From Pseudomonas sp. GD04019 (GTDB lineage Bacteria > Pseudomonadota > Gammaproteobacteria > Pseudomonadales > Pseudomonadaceae): a stretch of 64,000 nucleotides of DNA. The stretch lies in NCBI RefSeq assembly GCF_029837695.1, contig NZ_JAOEEA010000012.1, positions 62,001 through 126,000 on the forward strand, written 5' to 3'. This document shows, in pieces, positions 16,620 through 25,993 of this stretch (position 1 is the stretch's first letter; every line of letters starts with the position of its first letter). Below the pieces are notes generated by a model that did no database searches, was not told the origin of the DNA, and saw only the letters and a program-made list of their open reading frames with translations. A program made the position numbers and the translations under genes.

Positions 16620-17720
16620 ATGAAGCGACTGATTTCCGCCCTCTGCCTGCTGCTCGCCGCCACTACCGTGCAGGCCGAGCGCCTGAAGGACCTGGCCAGC
16701 ATCCAGGGTGTGCGGACCAACCAGCTGATCGGCTACGGCCTGGTGGTCGGCCTCAATGGCACCGGCGACCAAACCACCCAGACGCCGTTCACCCTGCAGA
16801 CCTTCAACAACATGCTGGCCCAGTTCGGGATCAAGGTGCCGACCGGTGGCGGCAACGTGCAGCTGAAGAACGTCGCCGCCGTATCCGTGCACGCCGAGCT
16901 GCCGCCGTTCGCCAAGCCCGGCCAGACCCTGGACGTGACCATCTCCTCGATCGGCAACTCGAAGAGTCTGCGCGGCGGCAGCCTGCTGATGACGCCGATG
17001 AAGGGTATCGACGGCAACGTCTACGCCATCGCCCAGGGTAACCTGGTGGTCGGCGGCTTCGACGCCACCGGCAGCGACGGCTCGAGCATCACCGTCAACG
17101 TGCCGTCGGCCGGGCGTATCCCCGCCGGTGCTACCGTCGAGCGTCCGGTGCCGAGCGGCTTCGACCAGGGCAACAGCCTGACCCTGAACCTCAATCGTCC
17201 GGATTTCACCACGGCGAAGAACATCGTCGACCAAATCAACGGCCTGCTCGGCCCGGGCGTGGCCCAGGCCATCGACGGCGGCTCGGTGCGCGTCAGCGCG
17301 CCGCTGGACCCGAACCAGCGTGTGGATTACCTGGCGGTACTGGAGAACATCGAGATCGAGTCGGGCCAGGCGGCGGCCAAGGTCATCATCAACTCGCGTA
17401 CCGGCACCATCGTCATCGGCCAGAACGTCAAGGTGCAGCCGGCCGCGGTGACCCACGGCAGCCTGACCGTGACCATCACCGAAGATCCCATCGTCAGCCA
17501 GCCCAATGCCCTGGCCGGTGGCCAGACCGCCGTGGTACCGCGCTCGCAGGTGGATGCCGAGCAGGAAGCCAAGCCGATGTTCAAGTTCGGCCCGGGCACC
17601 ACCCTGGACGATATCGTGCGTGCGGTTAACCAGGTGGGCGCCGCACCTTCCGACCTGATGGCCATCCTCGAGGCGCTGAAACAAGCCGGCGCCTTGCAGG
17701 CCGACCTGATCGTGATCTGA
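16620..17720 (+). CDS. flgI: Flagellar P-ring protein FlgI
   Basis: This 366-residue periplasmic protein has a cleavable signal (about 19 residues, ending TTVQA), after which the mature protein starts ERLKDLASIQGVRTNQLIGYGLVVGLNGTGD, the FlgI hallmark. It forms the peptidoglycan-level ring with the help of FlgA. The length is normal and the sequence is highly conserved in type throughout. flgJ follows after 11 bases. Confidence 0.96.
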   Translation: MKRLISALCLLLAATTVQAERLKDLASIQGVRTNQLIGYGLVVGLNGTGDQTTQTPFTLQTFNNMLAQFGIKVPTGGGNVQLKNVAAVSVHAELPPFAKPGQTLDVTISSIGNSKSLRGGSLLMTPMKGIDGNVYAIAQGNLVVGGFDATGSDGSSITVNVPSAGRIPAGATVERPVPSGFDQGNSLTLNLNRPDFTTAKNIVDQINGLLGPGVAQAIDGGSVRVSAPLDPNQRVDYLAVLENIEIESGQAAAKVIINSRTGTIVIGQNVKVQPAAVTHGSLTVTITEDPIVSQPNALAGGQTAVVPRSQVDAEQEAKPMFKFGPGTTLDDIVRAVNQVGAAPSDLMAILEALKQAGALQADLIVI

Positions 17721-17731
17721 CGGAGGCGGCC

Positions 17732-18889
17732 ATGGATTCCAGAATCGCAGCCGGCATCGACAGCGGCGCCTACACCGACCTGAACCGGCTCAACCAGTTC
17801 AAGGTCGGCGGCGACAGCGACGGCAACATCAAGAAGGTCGCCCAGGAATTCGAATCGCTGTTCCTCAACGAAATGATGAAGGCCATGCGCAAGGCGAACG
17901 AAGTGTTCGGCGAAGGCAACTTCATGAACAGCAACGAGAGCAAGACCTACCAGGACATGCACGACCAGCAGCTGGCCGTGACCCTGTCGACCAGCAATGG
18001 CGGCATCGGCCTGGCCTCGGTGCTGGAGCGTCAGCTCAGCCAGATGAAGAGCGGGCCGAAACGGGTCAATCCGTTCGCCCAGGTCGAGGCGCCGACGGGC
18101 GCCGCGCGTGCCGGTGCCTTCAAGCCGGCGGGCGAGGGCGGCGTTGCCTTGCGTGACGACTCCCAGCTGCTCAATCAGAGGCGCCTGAGCCTGCCGAGCA
18201 AGCTCACAGACCGCCTGCTGGCCGGCATAGTCCCGGCCGCCGGCGAAGCGCAGCCGCTGGCCGGCAGCGACTGGGTGCCAGCGCAAGCCACGGCGGTGGC
18301 GGGTGAAAAGCCGCTGAGCCTGGGCGACAGCGACGCTATCAGCGGTCGCCGCGTGGCCCAGCCGCCGCTGGCCAAGGGCAAGTCGGCCTTCGCCTCGGCC
18401 GCCGAGTTCATCGAGACCATGCTGCCGATGGCCGAGGAGGCTGCGCAGAAGATCGGCGTCGACGCCCGCTACCTGGTGGCCCAGGCCGCCCTGGAAACCG
18501 GCTGGGGCAAGTCGATCATTCGCCAGGCCGATGGCTCCAGCAGCCACAACCTGTTCGGCATCAAGGCCCACGGCGGCTGGGAAGGCGACTCGGCGCGGGT
18601 GCTGACCACCGAATACAAGGGCGGCGAGGCGGTGGAGGAGTCGGCGTCGTTCCGCGCCTACGACTCCTATCAGCAGAGCTTCAACGACTACGTGAGCTTC
18701 CTGCAGGGCAATGGCCGCTACCAGGAAGCCCTGGCCGTGACCGACAAACCGGAACGCTTCGTGCGTGAGCTGCAGGAAGCCGGTTACGCCACCGACCCTC
18801 AGTACGCTCGCAAGATCGCGCAGATCGCCCGGCAGATGCAGACCTATCAGGCTGTAGCGGCCGTCGAAAGCCCGACTACAAGGACCTGA
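17732..18889 (+). CDS. flgJ: Peptidoglycan hydrolase FlgJ (rod cap and muramidase)
   Basis: This 385-residue bifunctional protein has an N-terminal rod-binding domain (about 30-100, VAQEFESLFLNEMMKAMRKAN) that caps the growing rod. A variable linker follows, then a C-terminal glucosaminidase domain (about 230-375) that opens the peptidoglycan. The catalytic glutamate is probably E255 in AALETGWGKS. It is on the long side for FlgJ because of the linker. flgK starts ten bases later. Confidence 0.95.
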   Translation: MDSRIAAGIDSGAYTDLNRLNQFKVGGDSDGNIKKVAQEFESLFLNEMMKAMRKANEVFGEGNFMNSNESKTYQDMHDQQLAVTLSTSNGGIGLASVLERQLSQMKSGPKRVNPFAQVEAPTGAARAGAFKPAGEGGVALRDDSQLLNQRRLSLPSKLTDRLLAGIVPAAGEAQPLAGSDWVPAQATAVAGEKPLSLGDSDAISGRRVAQPPLAKGKSAFASAAEFIETMLPMAEEAAQKIGVDARYLVAQAALETGWGKSIIRQADGSSSHNLFGIKAHGGWEGDSARVLTTEYKGGEAVEESASFRAYDSYQQSFNDYVSFLQGNGRYQEALAVTDKPERFVRELQEAGYATDPQYARKIAQIARQMQTYQAVAAVESPTTRT

Positions 18890-18899
18890 GAGCTAGATC

Positions 18900-20963
18900 A
18901 TGGCTGACCTACTGAGCATTGGCCTGTCGGGGCTGTCGGCGAACAAGACGTCGCTGGCAGTCACCGGCCACAACATCACCAACGTCAACACGCCCGGCTT
19001 CTCGCGGCAGGACACGGTGCAGGCCACGCGCATCCCGCAGTTCAGCGGGGCCGGCTACATAGGTTCGGGCACCACCCTGGTGGATGTGCGGCGCATCTAC
19101 AACGAATTCCTGACGACCCAGGTGCGTACCAGCACGGCGCTGAACAGCGACGTGTCCGCCTATCTGGACCAGATCAACCAGCTCGATTCGCTGCTGGCCG
19201 GCAGCACCACCGGCGTCACCCCCGGCCTGCAGAAACTGTTCGCCTCGCTGCAGACCGCAGCGGAGGACCCCGCCAATATCCCGGCACGGCAGCTGGTGCT
19301 GTCCGAGGCCGAGGGCCTGGCCAAGCGCTTCAACACCATTTATGACCGCTTGTACGAGCAGAACGCCTTCATCAACAAGCAGCTCGAGGCGGTGACCGAC
19401 CAGGTCAACCAGCTGGCCACCTCCATCGCCGGCTACAACAATGCCATCGCGGTGGCTGCAGCCAACGGCCAGGCGCCCAACGACCTGCTTGATGCTCGTG
19501 AAGAAGCCGTACGCAAGCTTTCCGAGTTCATCGGCGTGACCGTGGTGCCGCAGGACGACAGCAGCTACAACCTGTTCATCGGCTCCGGCCAGCCGCTGGT
19601 AGTGGGCGCCACCGCCTCGCGCCTGGAAGTGGTGCCGGGGCAGTCCGACCCGCTGCGCGCCGAGGTGCAGTTCGTCAGCGGCAACTCACGCCAGGGCATC
19701 ACCTCGCTGATCACTGGCGGGGAGATGGGCGGACTGATCCGCTACCGCGAAGACGTACTGGACGAGTCGCTGAATGCCGTCGGGCGTCTGGCTCTTTCGA
19801 TTGCCGATCAGGTCAACAGCCAACTGGGTCAGGGCCTGGATCTCAAGGGCAATTTCGGCGAGCCGCTGTTCCGCGCGATCAACGATCCGCTGCTGATCGG
19901 CCAGCGCAGCATTGCCCGCGTCGGCAACAGCGACCCTTCGGCCAACCTCAACGTGTTGATCGAGGACACCACGGCGCTGAGCACCAGCGACTACGAGGTC
20001 GAATTCACCAGCGCCACCGAATATGTGGTGCGCCGGGTCTCCGATGGCCAGACGGTGTCGGCGCTGTATGACGACGATGGCGATCCGGATACCCCGCTGG
20101 TCGCCGCGCCTTCTCCGTACGACATCACCAGCGCCACGCCGCTGGTGTTCGAGGGGTTCTCCATGAATGTCGCTGCGGGCACCTTTGCCGTCGGTGACCG
20201 CTTCCGGGTGATGCCGACCCGTACGGCCGGTGACGATATTCGTGCGGATCTGAAGAACGCGGAGGAACTGGCCTTCGCCTCGCCGCTCAAGGCCGAGACC
20301 AGCCCAGGCAATATCGGTACCGGGGTGATCACCCAGCCGAGTTTGACCACCAAGATCGACATCTACGACCCGGTGGTCCAGGCGGCTCTGGAGAACAGCC
20401 TGCGCACCACGCCGCCGCTGCGCATCGTGTTTACCTCGACCACCGGTTACGACGTGGTGGACACCACCGGCGCCGTGCTGAGCAGCAACACCATCGTGCC
20501 GGGGCAGAACAACACCCAGCAGATCACCGCTGGCACACCGCCCAACGACTTCACCTTCGAGTTCACCATCAGTGGCCGGCCCAGCACGGGCGACAACTTC
20601 ACCATCGCCTTCAATACCAACGGCGTGTCGGATAACCGCAACGCTCTGAAACTGGCGGATCTGCAGAACAAGGCGACGATCGGTATCGACCCGAACTTCC
20701 CTGGTACCACCGGCACGAGTTTTACTGACTCCTACGGTGATCTGGTGGAGCGGGTCGGTACCCTGACCAGCCAGGCGCGGGTGGATGGCGAAGCGACTGG
20801 AGCCATCCTCAAGCAAGCCACCGACAACCGCGATTCGGTGTCGGCGGTGAACCTCGACGAAGAGGCGGCCAAGCTCATCCAGTTCGAACAGTACTACCAG
20901 GCGTCGGCGCAGATCATTCAAGTTGCGCGGACTCTGTTCGATACCCTGATCAACACCTTCTAA
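18900..20963 (+). CDS. flgK: Flagellar hook-associated protein 1 FlgK
   Basis: This 687-residue protein forms the first hook-filament junction ring. The N-terminal axial motif is LAVTGHNITNVNTPGFSRQD and the C-terminal helix is NLDEEAAKLIQFEQYYQASAQIIQVARTLFDTLI. In the exposed middle, two diverged copies of a beta domain can be seen (about 364-450 and about 506-575). Each has a Y/D-x-V-xF-T-S-x-T pattern and ends near a GD-x-F-x-(V/I) motif. Similar copies occur in the neighbouring FlgL. Export depends on FlgN. Confidence 0.95.
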   Translation: MADLLSIGLSGLSANKTSLAVTGHNITNVNTPGFSRQDTVQATRIPQFSGAGYIGSGTTLVDVRRIYNEFLTTQVRTSTALNSDVSAYLDQINQLDSLLAGSTTGVTPGLQKLFASLQTAAEDPANIPARQLVLSEAEGLAKRFNTIYDRLYEQNAFINKQLEAVTDQVNQLATSIAGYNNAIAVAAANGQAPNDLLDAREEAVRKLSEFIGVTVVPQDDSSYNLFIGSGQPLVVGATASRLEVVPGQSDPLRAEVQFVSGNSRQGITSLITGGEMGGLIRYREDVLDESLNAVGRLALSIADQVNSQLGQGLDLKGNFGEPLFRAINDPLLIGQRSIARVGNSDPSANLNVLIEDTTALSTSDYEVEFTSATEYVVRRVSDGQTVSALYDDDGDPDTPLVAAPSPYDITSATPLVFEGFSMNVAAGTFAVGDRFRVMPTRTAGDDIRADLKNAEELAFASPLKAETSPGNIGTGVITQPSLTTKIDIYDPVVQAALENSLRTTPPLRIVFTSTTGYDVVDTTGAVLSSNTIVPGQNNTQQITAGTPPNDFTFEFTISGRPSTGDNFTIAFNTNGVSDNRNALKLADLQNKATIGIDPNFPGTTGTSFTDSYGDLVERVGTLTSQARVDGEATGAILKQATDNRDSVSAVNLDEEAAKLIQFEQYYQASAQIIQVARTLFDTLINTF

Positions 20964-20977
20964 GCCGGATAGCCATC

Positions 20978-22657
20978 ATGGTCATGCGCATCTCCTCCAT
21001 CCAGGCCTTCAACAACGGTGTTAATGGCATCGGGCGCAATTATTCCAATGTGATCCGCACCCAGGAACAGATCAGCAGTGGCAAGCGCATCCTGACCCCG
21101 GCGGACGATCCGGTGGCGTCGGTACGCCTGTTGCAGCTGGAGCAGCAGCAGGCGTTGCTCGGTCAATACAAGGACAATCTGACTGCGGCGAAGAACAGCC
21201 TGACCCAGGAGGAAACCACGCTGAACTCGACAGTTACGGTGCTGCAGCGCATCCGGGAGCTGGCGGTGCAGGCCGGTGGTGGTGCGCTGTCGGCAGAGGA
21301 CCGCAAGTCTATTGCCAAGGAGCTCGGCGAGCGCGAGAGCGAGCTGCTCAACCTGATGAACAGCCGCAATGCCCGCGGCGAGTATCTGTTCGCCGGCTTT
21401 CTGGGCAAGACCGAGCCGTTTCTGCGTAACCCCGATGGCACCTACTCCTACTTTGGTGACGAAGGGCAGCGCAGCCTACAGGTGGCCAGCTCGACGACGG
21501 TGGCCATCAACGACAACGGCAAGCGTCTGTTCGAGGATGTAATCAACGCCGATCGAGTGCTGGAAACGGGCGGGATCAACAATCCCGCCCTGGCCGGTCA
21601 GGTGCCTCCGCTGCCGGCGACCACCATTCCTCCAGTGCCGGCTGCGGATCAGCGGGTCTTCATGTCACAGGGACTGGTAGAAAATCAGGATACGTTCAAC
21701 GCTAATTTTCGTGCGGGTGAGCCGTACTCGCTGGCGTTCGTTAGCGGCAACGAATTTCGTATCTATGACAGCGCCGGCACCGACGTGACCTCGGAGGTTC
21801 CCGGAGGTGGGCAGATTGATCCGCTGGCCAATGGTGGCAACGTTATCAACTTCCGTGGGATGCGCTTCCAGTTGGATGTGGTCTTGCAACCGGGCGACAA
21901 CGAGCAGGACCTGGACAACCTGTTGGCTGATACCACCACGCCAGGCACCCCAGGCATCGGTACCCACAGTTTCACGCTGCAGTCTGCGCCGACCGAATTT
22001 GCCGTGACCCGCTCTTCTACCAACGCCTCTACGGCAGTGGTTGCCGGCGGCACGATCAGCAACCAGGCCACTTTCAACGCACAGTTCCCTACTTCCGGTG
22101 TCGTGCTGCGTTTTACCAACGCGACCGATTTCGACGTCTACGCCCAACCGGTGGGGCCGAGCAGCACACCCATTGCCACGGGCACGGCGCCGGGGCCCTA
22201 TCCATCCACGTTCAGCGTGTTCGGCGCCGACTTCACGCTCAGTGGGGCGGCAGCGGCTGGCGATGAATTCGGCGTCAAGCCGCAGTTCCAGGAGCAGCGC
22301 AGCATTCTCAACACCATCTCCCAGTTGAGACAGTCGCTGGAGTCATCTCCTACCTCTGCGGCTGGGAATCTTGCGGTACGCGACGAAGTATCCATTGCCC
22401 TGAAGAATCTCGATAACGGCATCGGGCAGGTGCTTGAGGTGCAGACCGAGATCGGCGCTCGGCTCAATCTGATCGACACCACCGAGGTCGATAACGAGGA
22501 TGTGACGCTGGTCAACAAGGCTGTTCAGGCCGATCTCAGTGAACTGGACTACGCCGAGGCCCTGTCGCGCCTGTCGTTCCAGACGGTCATTCTCGAAGCC
22601 GCGCAGCAAAGCTACGTCAAAATCGCCGGACTCAATTTGTTCAACCAGCTGCGTTAA
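20978..22657 (+). CDS. flgL: Flagellar hook-associated protein 3 FlgL
   Basis: This 559-residue second junction protein has flagellin-like ends: MRISSIQAFNNGVNGIGRNYSNVIRTQEQISSGKRI at the N terminus and EALSRLSFQTVILEAAQQSYVKIAGLNLFNQLR at the C terminus. The ATG at 20984, two codons in, is an equally good start. The protein is longer than the usual 300-440 residues because the middle (about 238-440) holds two diverged beta-domain copies (QDTFNANFR..., QATFNAQFP...) related in pattern to those of FlgK. The sugar island begins 43 bases after its stop. Confidence 0.94.
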   Translation: MVMRISSIQAFNNGVNGIGRNYSNVIRTQEQISSGKRILTPADDPVASVRLLQLEQQQALLGQYKDNLTAAKNSLTQEETTLNSTVTVLQRIRELAVQAGGGALSAEDRKSIAKELGERESELLNLMNSRNARGEYLFAGFLGKTEPFLRNPDGTYSYFGDEGQRSLQVASSTTVAINDNGKRLFEDVINADRVLETGGINNPALAGQVPPLPATTIPPVPAADQRVFMSQGLVENQDTFNANFRAGEPYSLAFVSGNEFRIYDSAGTDVTSEVPGGGQIDPLANGGNVINFRGMRFQLDVVLQPGDNEQDLDNLLADTTTPGTPGIGTHSFTLQSAPTEFAVTRSSTNASTAVVAGGTISNQATFNAQFPTSGVVLRFTNATDFDVYAQPVGPSSTPIATGTAPGPYPSTFSVFGADFTLSGAAAAGDEFGVKPQFQEQRSILNTISQLRQSLESSPTSAAGNLAVRDEVSIALKNLDNGIGQVLEVQTEIGARLNLIDTTEVDNEDVTLVNKAVQADLSELDYAEALSRLSFQTVILEAAQQSYVKIAGLNLFNQLR

Positions 22658-22700
22658 GGTATCCGAACAAAATCCCTAGCGGCTGATCAGGAAACTGGGA

Positions 22701-24032
22701 ATGAACATTTGTGTATTCGGCGCGGGCTACGTGGGGCTGGTCCAGGCTGCCGTCTTGGCGAACGTGGGACACAACGTGCTGTGCATCGAGAGCGATGCCG
22801 CCAAGCGCGAAATGCTGGAGAACGGCAAGGTGCCGATCTATGAGCCCGGATTGGAGGGGCTCGTGCGAAGCAACGTGGCGGAAGGGCGGCTGCGCTTCTC
22901 GGGTGATTTGGCGGATGCGGTCAAGCATGCCCGCATCCAGTTCATCGCGGTGGGTACGCCTTCCGATGCCAATGGGCGTGCCGATCTCACCTATGTGAAC
23001 GACGTGGCCAGGGGCATTGCCCAGGCCACCGAAACCGATCAACTGATCATCAACAAATCCACCGCTCCTGTGGGTACGGCGGATGCTATCCATGCATTGA
23101 TGTCAGAGACTCTGGCAGGGCGCGGGCGCTCCGAGCTGGCGGTTGATGTGGTGGCCAATCCCGAATTTCTCAAGCAGGGTGCGGCAGTCAGCGATTGCCA
23201 GCGGCCGGATAGGATCATCGTCGGTTCGAGTGATGCGAACAGCATCGAGGTGCTGCAGGAGCTCTACGCGCCGTTCAACCGCAACCGGGAAAAGATGATC
23301 ATCATGGATCGGCGCAGCGCCGAGCTGACCAAGTATGCGGCCAATGCTTTCCTCGCCACCAAGATCTCCTTCATGAACGAGATGGCCAACCTGGCGGAGC
23401 TGTTCGCTGCTGACATCGAGATGGTGCGCAAGGGCATCGGTGCCGATCCGCGTATCGGCTACGACTTCATCTATCCCGGCTGCGGTTATGGCGGCGCGTG
23501 TTTTCCCAAGGACGTACGTGCCCTCAAGTCCTCGGCCTCCGAGGTCGGTTATGAGCCTGCCATCCTGCACGCGGTGGAGTCGGTCAACGAATCTCAGAAG
23601 CTGAAGCTCGGCAGCAATATTCTCGACTGCTATGGCGGCGATCTGCGTGGCCGTGTCTTCGCTCTCTGGGGCTTGGCCTTCAAAGCCAACACCGGCGATA
23701 TGCGTGAGGCCCCCAGTCGCACTCTCCTGGAGGGTTTGTGGCAGGCGGGTGCGAGGGTGCGTGCCTTCGATCCTGAGGCTATGCCGGAATGCCTGCGTCT
23801 TTACGGAAAGCGGCCGGATCTGGAGCTGGTCGATAGCAAAGAAGAGGCGCTGGCCGGAGCCGATGCGCTGGTAGTCGTGACCGACTGGCAGAGTTTCAAG
23901 GCGCCGGATTTCGATTTCATCCGGCGCACGCTCAAGGACGCCTGCGTCTTCGACGGGCGCAACCTCTACGATCCTCAGGTAATGCGCCGCTACGGCCTAC
24001 GTTACTACTCCATCGGCCGCCTCCCGGTTTAA
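22701..24032 (+). CDS. UDP-glucose/GDP-mannose-type nucleotide-sugar 6-dehydrogenase
   Basis: This 443-residue NAD-dependent enzyme oxidises C6 of a nucleotide sugar in two steps, most likely UDP-glucose to UDP-glucuronate. The N-terminal Rossmann domain starts NICVFGAGYVGL. The central domain and the catalytic cysteine (C267 in GGACFPKD) are intact, as is the C-terminal UDP-binding domain (WGLAFKANTGDMREAPS). It is the first gene of the island between flgL and fliC. A strong hairpin separates it from the next gene, so it may be transcribed with flgL. It could feed capsule or other glycans as well. Confidence 0.9.
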   Translation: MNICVFGAGYVGLVQAAVLANVGHNVLCIESDAAKREMLENGKVPIYEPGLEGLVRSNVAEGRLRFSGDLADAVKHARIQFIAVGTPSDANGRADLTYVNDVARGIAQATETDQLIINKSTAPVGTADAIHALMSETLAGRGRSELAVDVVANPEFLKQGAAVSDCQRPDRIIVGSSDANSIEVLQELYAPFNRNREKMIIMDRRSAELTKYAANAFLATKISFMNEMANLAELFAADIEMVRKGIGADPRIGYDFIYPGCGYGGACFPKDVRALKSSASEVGYEPAILHAVESVNESQKLKLGSNILDCYGGDLRGRVFALWGLAFKANTGDMREAPSRTLLEGLWQAGARVRAFDPEAMPECLRLYGKRPDLELVDSKEEALAGADALVVVTDWQSFKAPDFDFIRRTLKDACVFDGRNLYDPQVMRRYGLRYYSIGRLPV

Positions 24033-24043
24033 TCTCCCCCCGT

Positions 24044-24077
24044 AATAAGCAGGCTTCGCATGCGTGGCCTGCTTATT
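24044..24077 (+). terminator. Strong hairpin after the nucleotide-sugar dehydrogenase gene
   Basis: AATAAGCAGGC (24044-24054) pairs perfectly with GCCTGCTTATT (24067-24077). The 12-base loop contains the palindrome CGCATGCG. It lies 12 bases after the stop. No long T-run follows beyond TTATT, so termination is likely but perhaps partial. Confidence 0.65.
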
Positions 24078-24149
24078 GCTATACCTGTATACAAGACAAC
24101 AACACGTCGACTAATTGACGGTTCAGGTATCCGCGTCGAGGGAGCAGCG

Positions 24150-24920
24150 ATGAAGGCGGTCATTCTTGCCGGCGGGCTTGGCACACGCATCAGCGAGGAG
24201 TCTCACCTGAGACCCAAGCCGATGATCGAGATCGGTGGCAAGCCGATTCTCTGGCACATCATGAAGATCTATTCCCATCATGGAATTCAGGACTTCGTCA
24301 TCTGCCTCGGCTACAAGGGCTATGTGATCAAGGAGTACTTCGCCAACTACTTCCTGCACATGTCCGACGTCACTTTCGACCTGTCAAAGAATTCCATGGA
24401 AGTCCACCAGCGCTACGTCGAACCCTGGCGAGTGACCCTGGTCAACACTGGAGAGGACACCCTGACAGGTGGACGTTTGCGCCGCGTCCGCGAACATCTG
24501 GGCGATGAACCGTTCTGCTTTACCTACGGCGATGGTGTGGCGGACATCGATGTCAGTGCGCTCATCGACTTCCACAAGGCGCACGGAAAACCGGCCACGG
24601 TAACCGCCATCCAGCCGCCTGGGCGCTACGGAGCGCTCGGTATGCATGGCGATCTGGTTGATGCCTTTCAGGAAAAGCCTGCGGGTGATGGCTCCTGGAT
24701 CAACGGTGGCTTTTTCGTTCTCAACCCTTCCGTCATCGACTACATCGAGGGCGATCAATGTAGCTGGGAAGGGGAGCCGTTGATGCGCCTGGCTGAGGAG
24801 GACAATCTGATGGCGTTTCGTCACCGGGGCTTCTGGCAGGCGATGGACACGCTGCGCGACAAGAATCAGCTGAATGATCTCTGGGTTGGCGGCAAGGCGC
24901 CCTGGAAACTCTGGCAATGA
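24150..24920 (+). CDS. rfbF: Glucose-1-phosphate cytidylyltransferase
   Basis: This 256-residue enzyme makes CDP-glucose from CTP and glucose 1-phosphate, the entry step to CDP-linked deoxysugars. The nucleotidyltransferase signature LAGGLGTRISEESHLRPKPMIEIGGKPILWHIM is complete, and FCFTYGDGVADID and WINGGFFVLNP are also typical. I chose the ATG at 24150 with GGAG upstream; an in-frame start at 24060 would add 30 unrelated residues and sit in the hairpin. Its stop overlaps the start of the next gene (ATGA), showing translational coupling. Confidence 0.93.
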   Translation: MKAVILAGGLGTRISEESHLRPKPMIEIGGKPILWHIMKIYSHHGIQDFVICLGYKGYVIKEYFANYFLHMSDVTFDLSKNSMEVHQRYVEPWRVTLVNTGEDTLTGGRLRRVREHLGDEPFCFTYGDGVADIDVSALIDFHKAHGKPATVTAIQPPGRYGALGMHGDLVDAFQEKPAGDGSWINGGFFVLNPSVIDYIEGDQCSWEGEPLMRLAEEDNLMAFRHRGFWQAMDTLRDKNQLNDLWVGGKAPWKLWQ

Positions 24921-25993
24921 ATCAGTTCGCGGCATGCTATCGCGGACGCAGGGTATTGCTGACCGGGCATACCGGCTTCAAGGGTAGCTGGCTGGCAGCC
25001 TGGCTGACCGAGCTTGGTGCCGACGTTGTCGGTTTTTCCCTCCCCCGTGAGCTGAATGGTGACGCTCCGCACTGGGATGCGCTGGCGCTGCCAGTGACCG
25101 ATCTGCGTGGCGACATCCGGGATGCCGCCCTACTGCAGCGGGTAGTGGCCGAGTACCGCCCGGAAATCGTTTTCCATCTGGCGGCACAGTCGCTGGTGCG
25201 ACCCTCCTATCGAGCGCCGCTGGAAGCTTGGTCGAGCAATGTCCTCGGCACGGCCAACGTCCTTGAGGCTTGCCGTCTCGCCGAGGGTGTCGCTGCGGTG
25301 GTGGTGGTGACGACCGACAAGGTCTATGCCAACCGCGAGTGGCCCTGGGGTTACCGGGAAAGCGACGAGCTCGCCGGTCACGATCCCTATAGTGCTTCCA
25401 AGGCGGCCACCGAGCTGCTGTGCGACAGCTACCGCAAATCCTTCTGGCATCATGCCGGGCCTCTGCTCGCTACCGCCCGTGCGGGAAATGTGATCGGTGG
25501 CGGCGACTGGGCCGAGGACCGTCTGATTCCCGATCTGGTTCGGGCCGTCCAGGCAGGGCAGACGCTGCAGATCCGCTCGCCATCGTCCACGCGCCCTTGG
25601 CAGCATGTGCTGGAGTGCTTGTCCGGCTATTTGTTGCTGGGCCAGCGCCTGTTAGAGGGGGATCGTGCCTGCGCCGAGGCGTGGAACTTCGGCCCTGCGC
25701 CGGAAGCCAATCGCCGCGTTGCCGATATTCTCGATGCGCTGCAGGCCCACTGGCCCGCTTTGAGTTGGCAGGCCACCGCGGGAGATGGTCTGCACGAAGC
25801 CCGGCTGCTTTATCTGGACAGTGCCAAGGCCCATCTTGGGCTGCACTGGACCCCCGTCTGGCCATTGTCGACCGCCTTGGAAATGACTGCCGACTGGTAT
25901 CGACGCTGTCATGAAGACGGAGAAGTACCTACCCGCGATCAACTCGCCCGGTTTGCCGAGGCGGCTCAGGCTGCGGGGTGCGTATGGGCCTGA
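24917..25993 (+). CDS. rfbG: CDP-glucose 4,6-dehydratase
   Basis: This 358-residue short-chain dehydrogenase/reductase converts CDP-glucose to CDP-4-keto-6-deoxyglucose. It has the NAD-binding GHTGFKGSWLAAWL motif, HLAAQSLVRPSY, the TTDKVYAN segment and the catalytic Tyr-x3-Lys in DPYSASKAATELL. The pairing with rfbF directly upstream (4-base overlap) makes the CDP assignment firm. The next gene starts within its last codons. Confidence 0.93.
   Translation: MNQFAACYRGRRVLLTGHTGFKGSWLAAWLTELGADVVGFSLPRELNGDAPHWDALALPVTDLRGDIRDAALLQRVVAEYRPEIVFHLAAQSLVRPSYRAPLEAWSSNVLGTANVLEACRLAEGVAAVVVVTTDKVYANREWPWGYRESDELAGHDPYSASKAATELLCDSYRKSFWHHAGPLLATARAGNVIGGGDWAEDRLIPDLVRAVQAGQTLQIRSPSSTRPWQHVLECLSGYLLLGQRLLEGDRACAEAWNFGPAPEANRRVADILDALQAHWPALSWQATAGDGLHEARLLYLDSAKAHLGLHWTPVWPLSTALEMTADWYRRCHEDGEVPTRDQLARFAEAAQAAGCVWA

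Noticed and set aside
24060..24149. Longer N terminus for the cytidylyltransferase
   Set aside because: It begins in the loop of a terminator-like hairpin. The ATG at 24150 has a ribosome-binding site and gives the family's normal first residues (MKAVILAGG).
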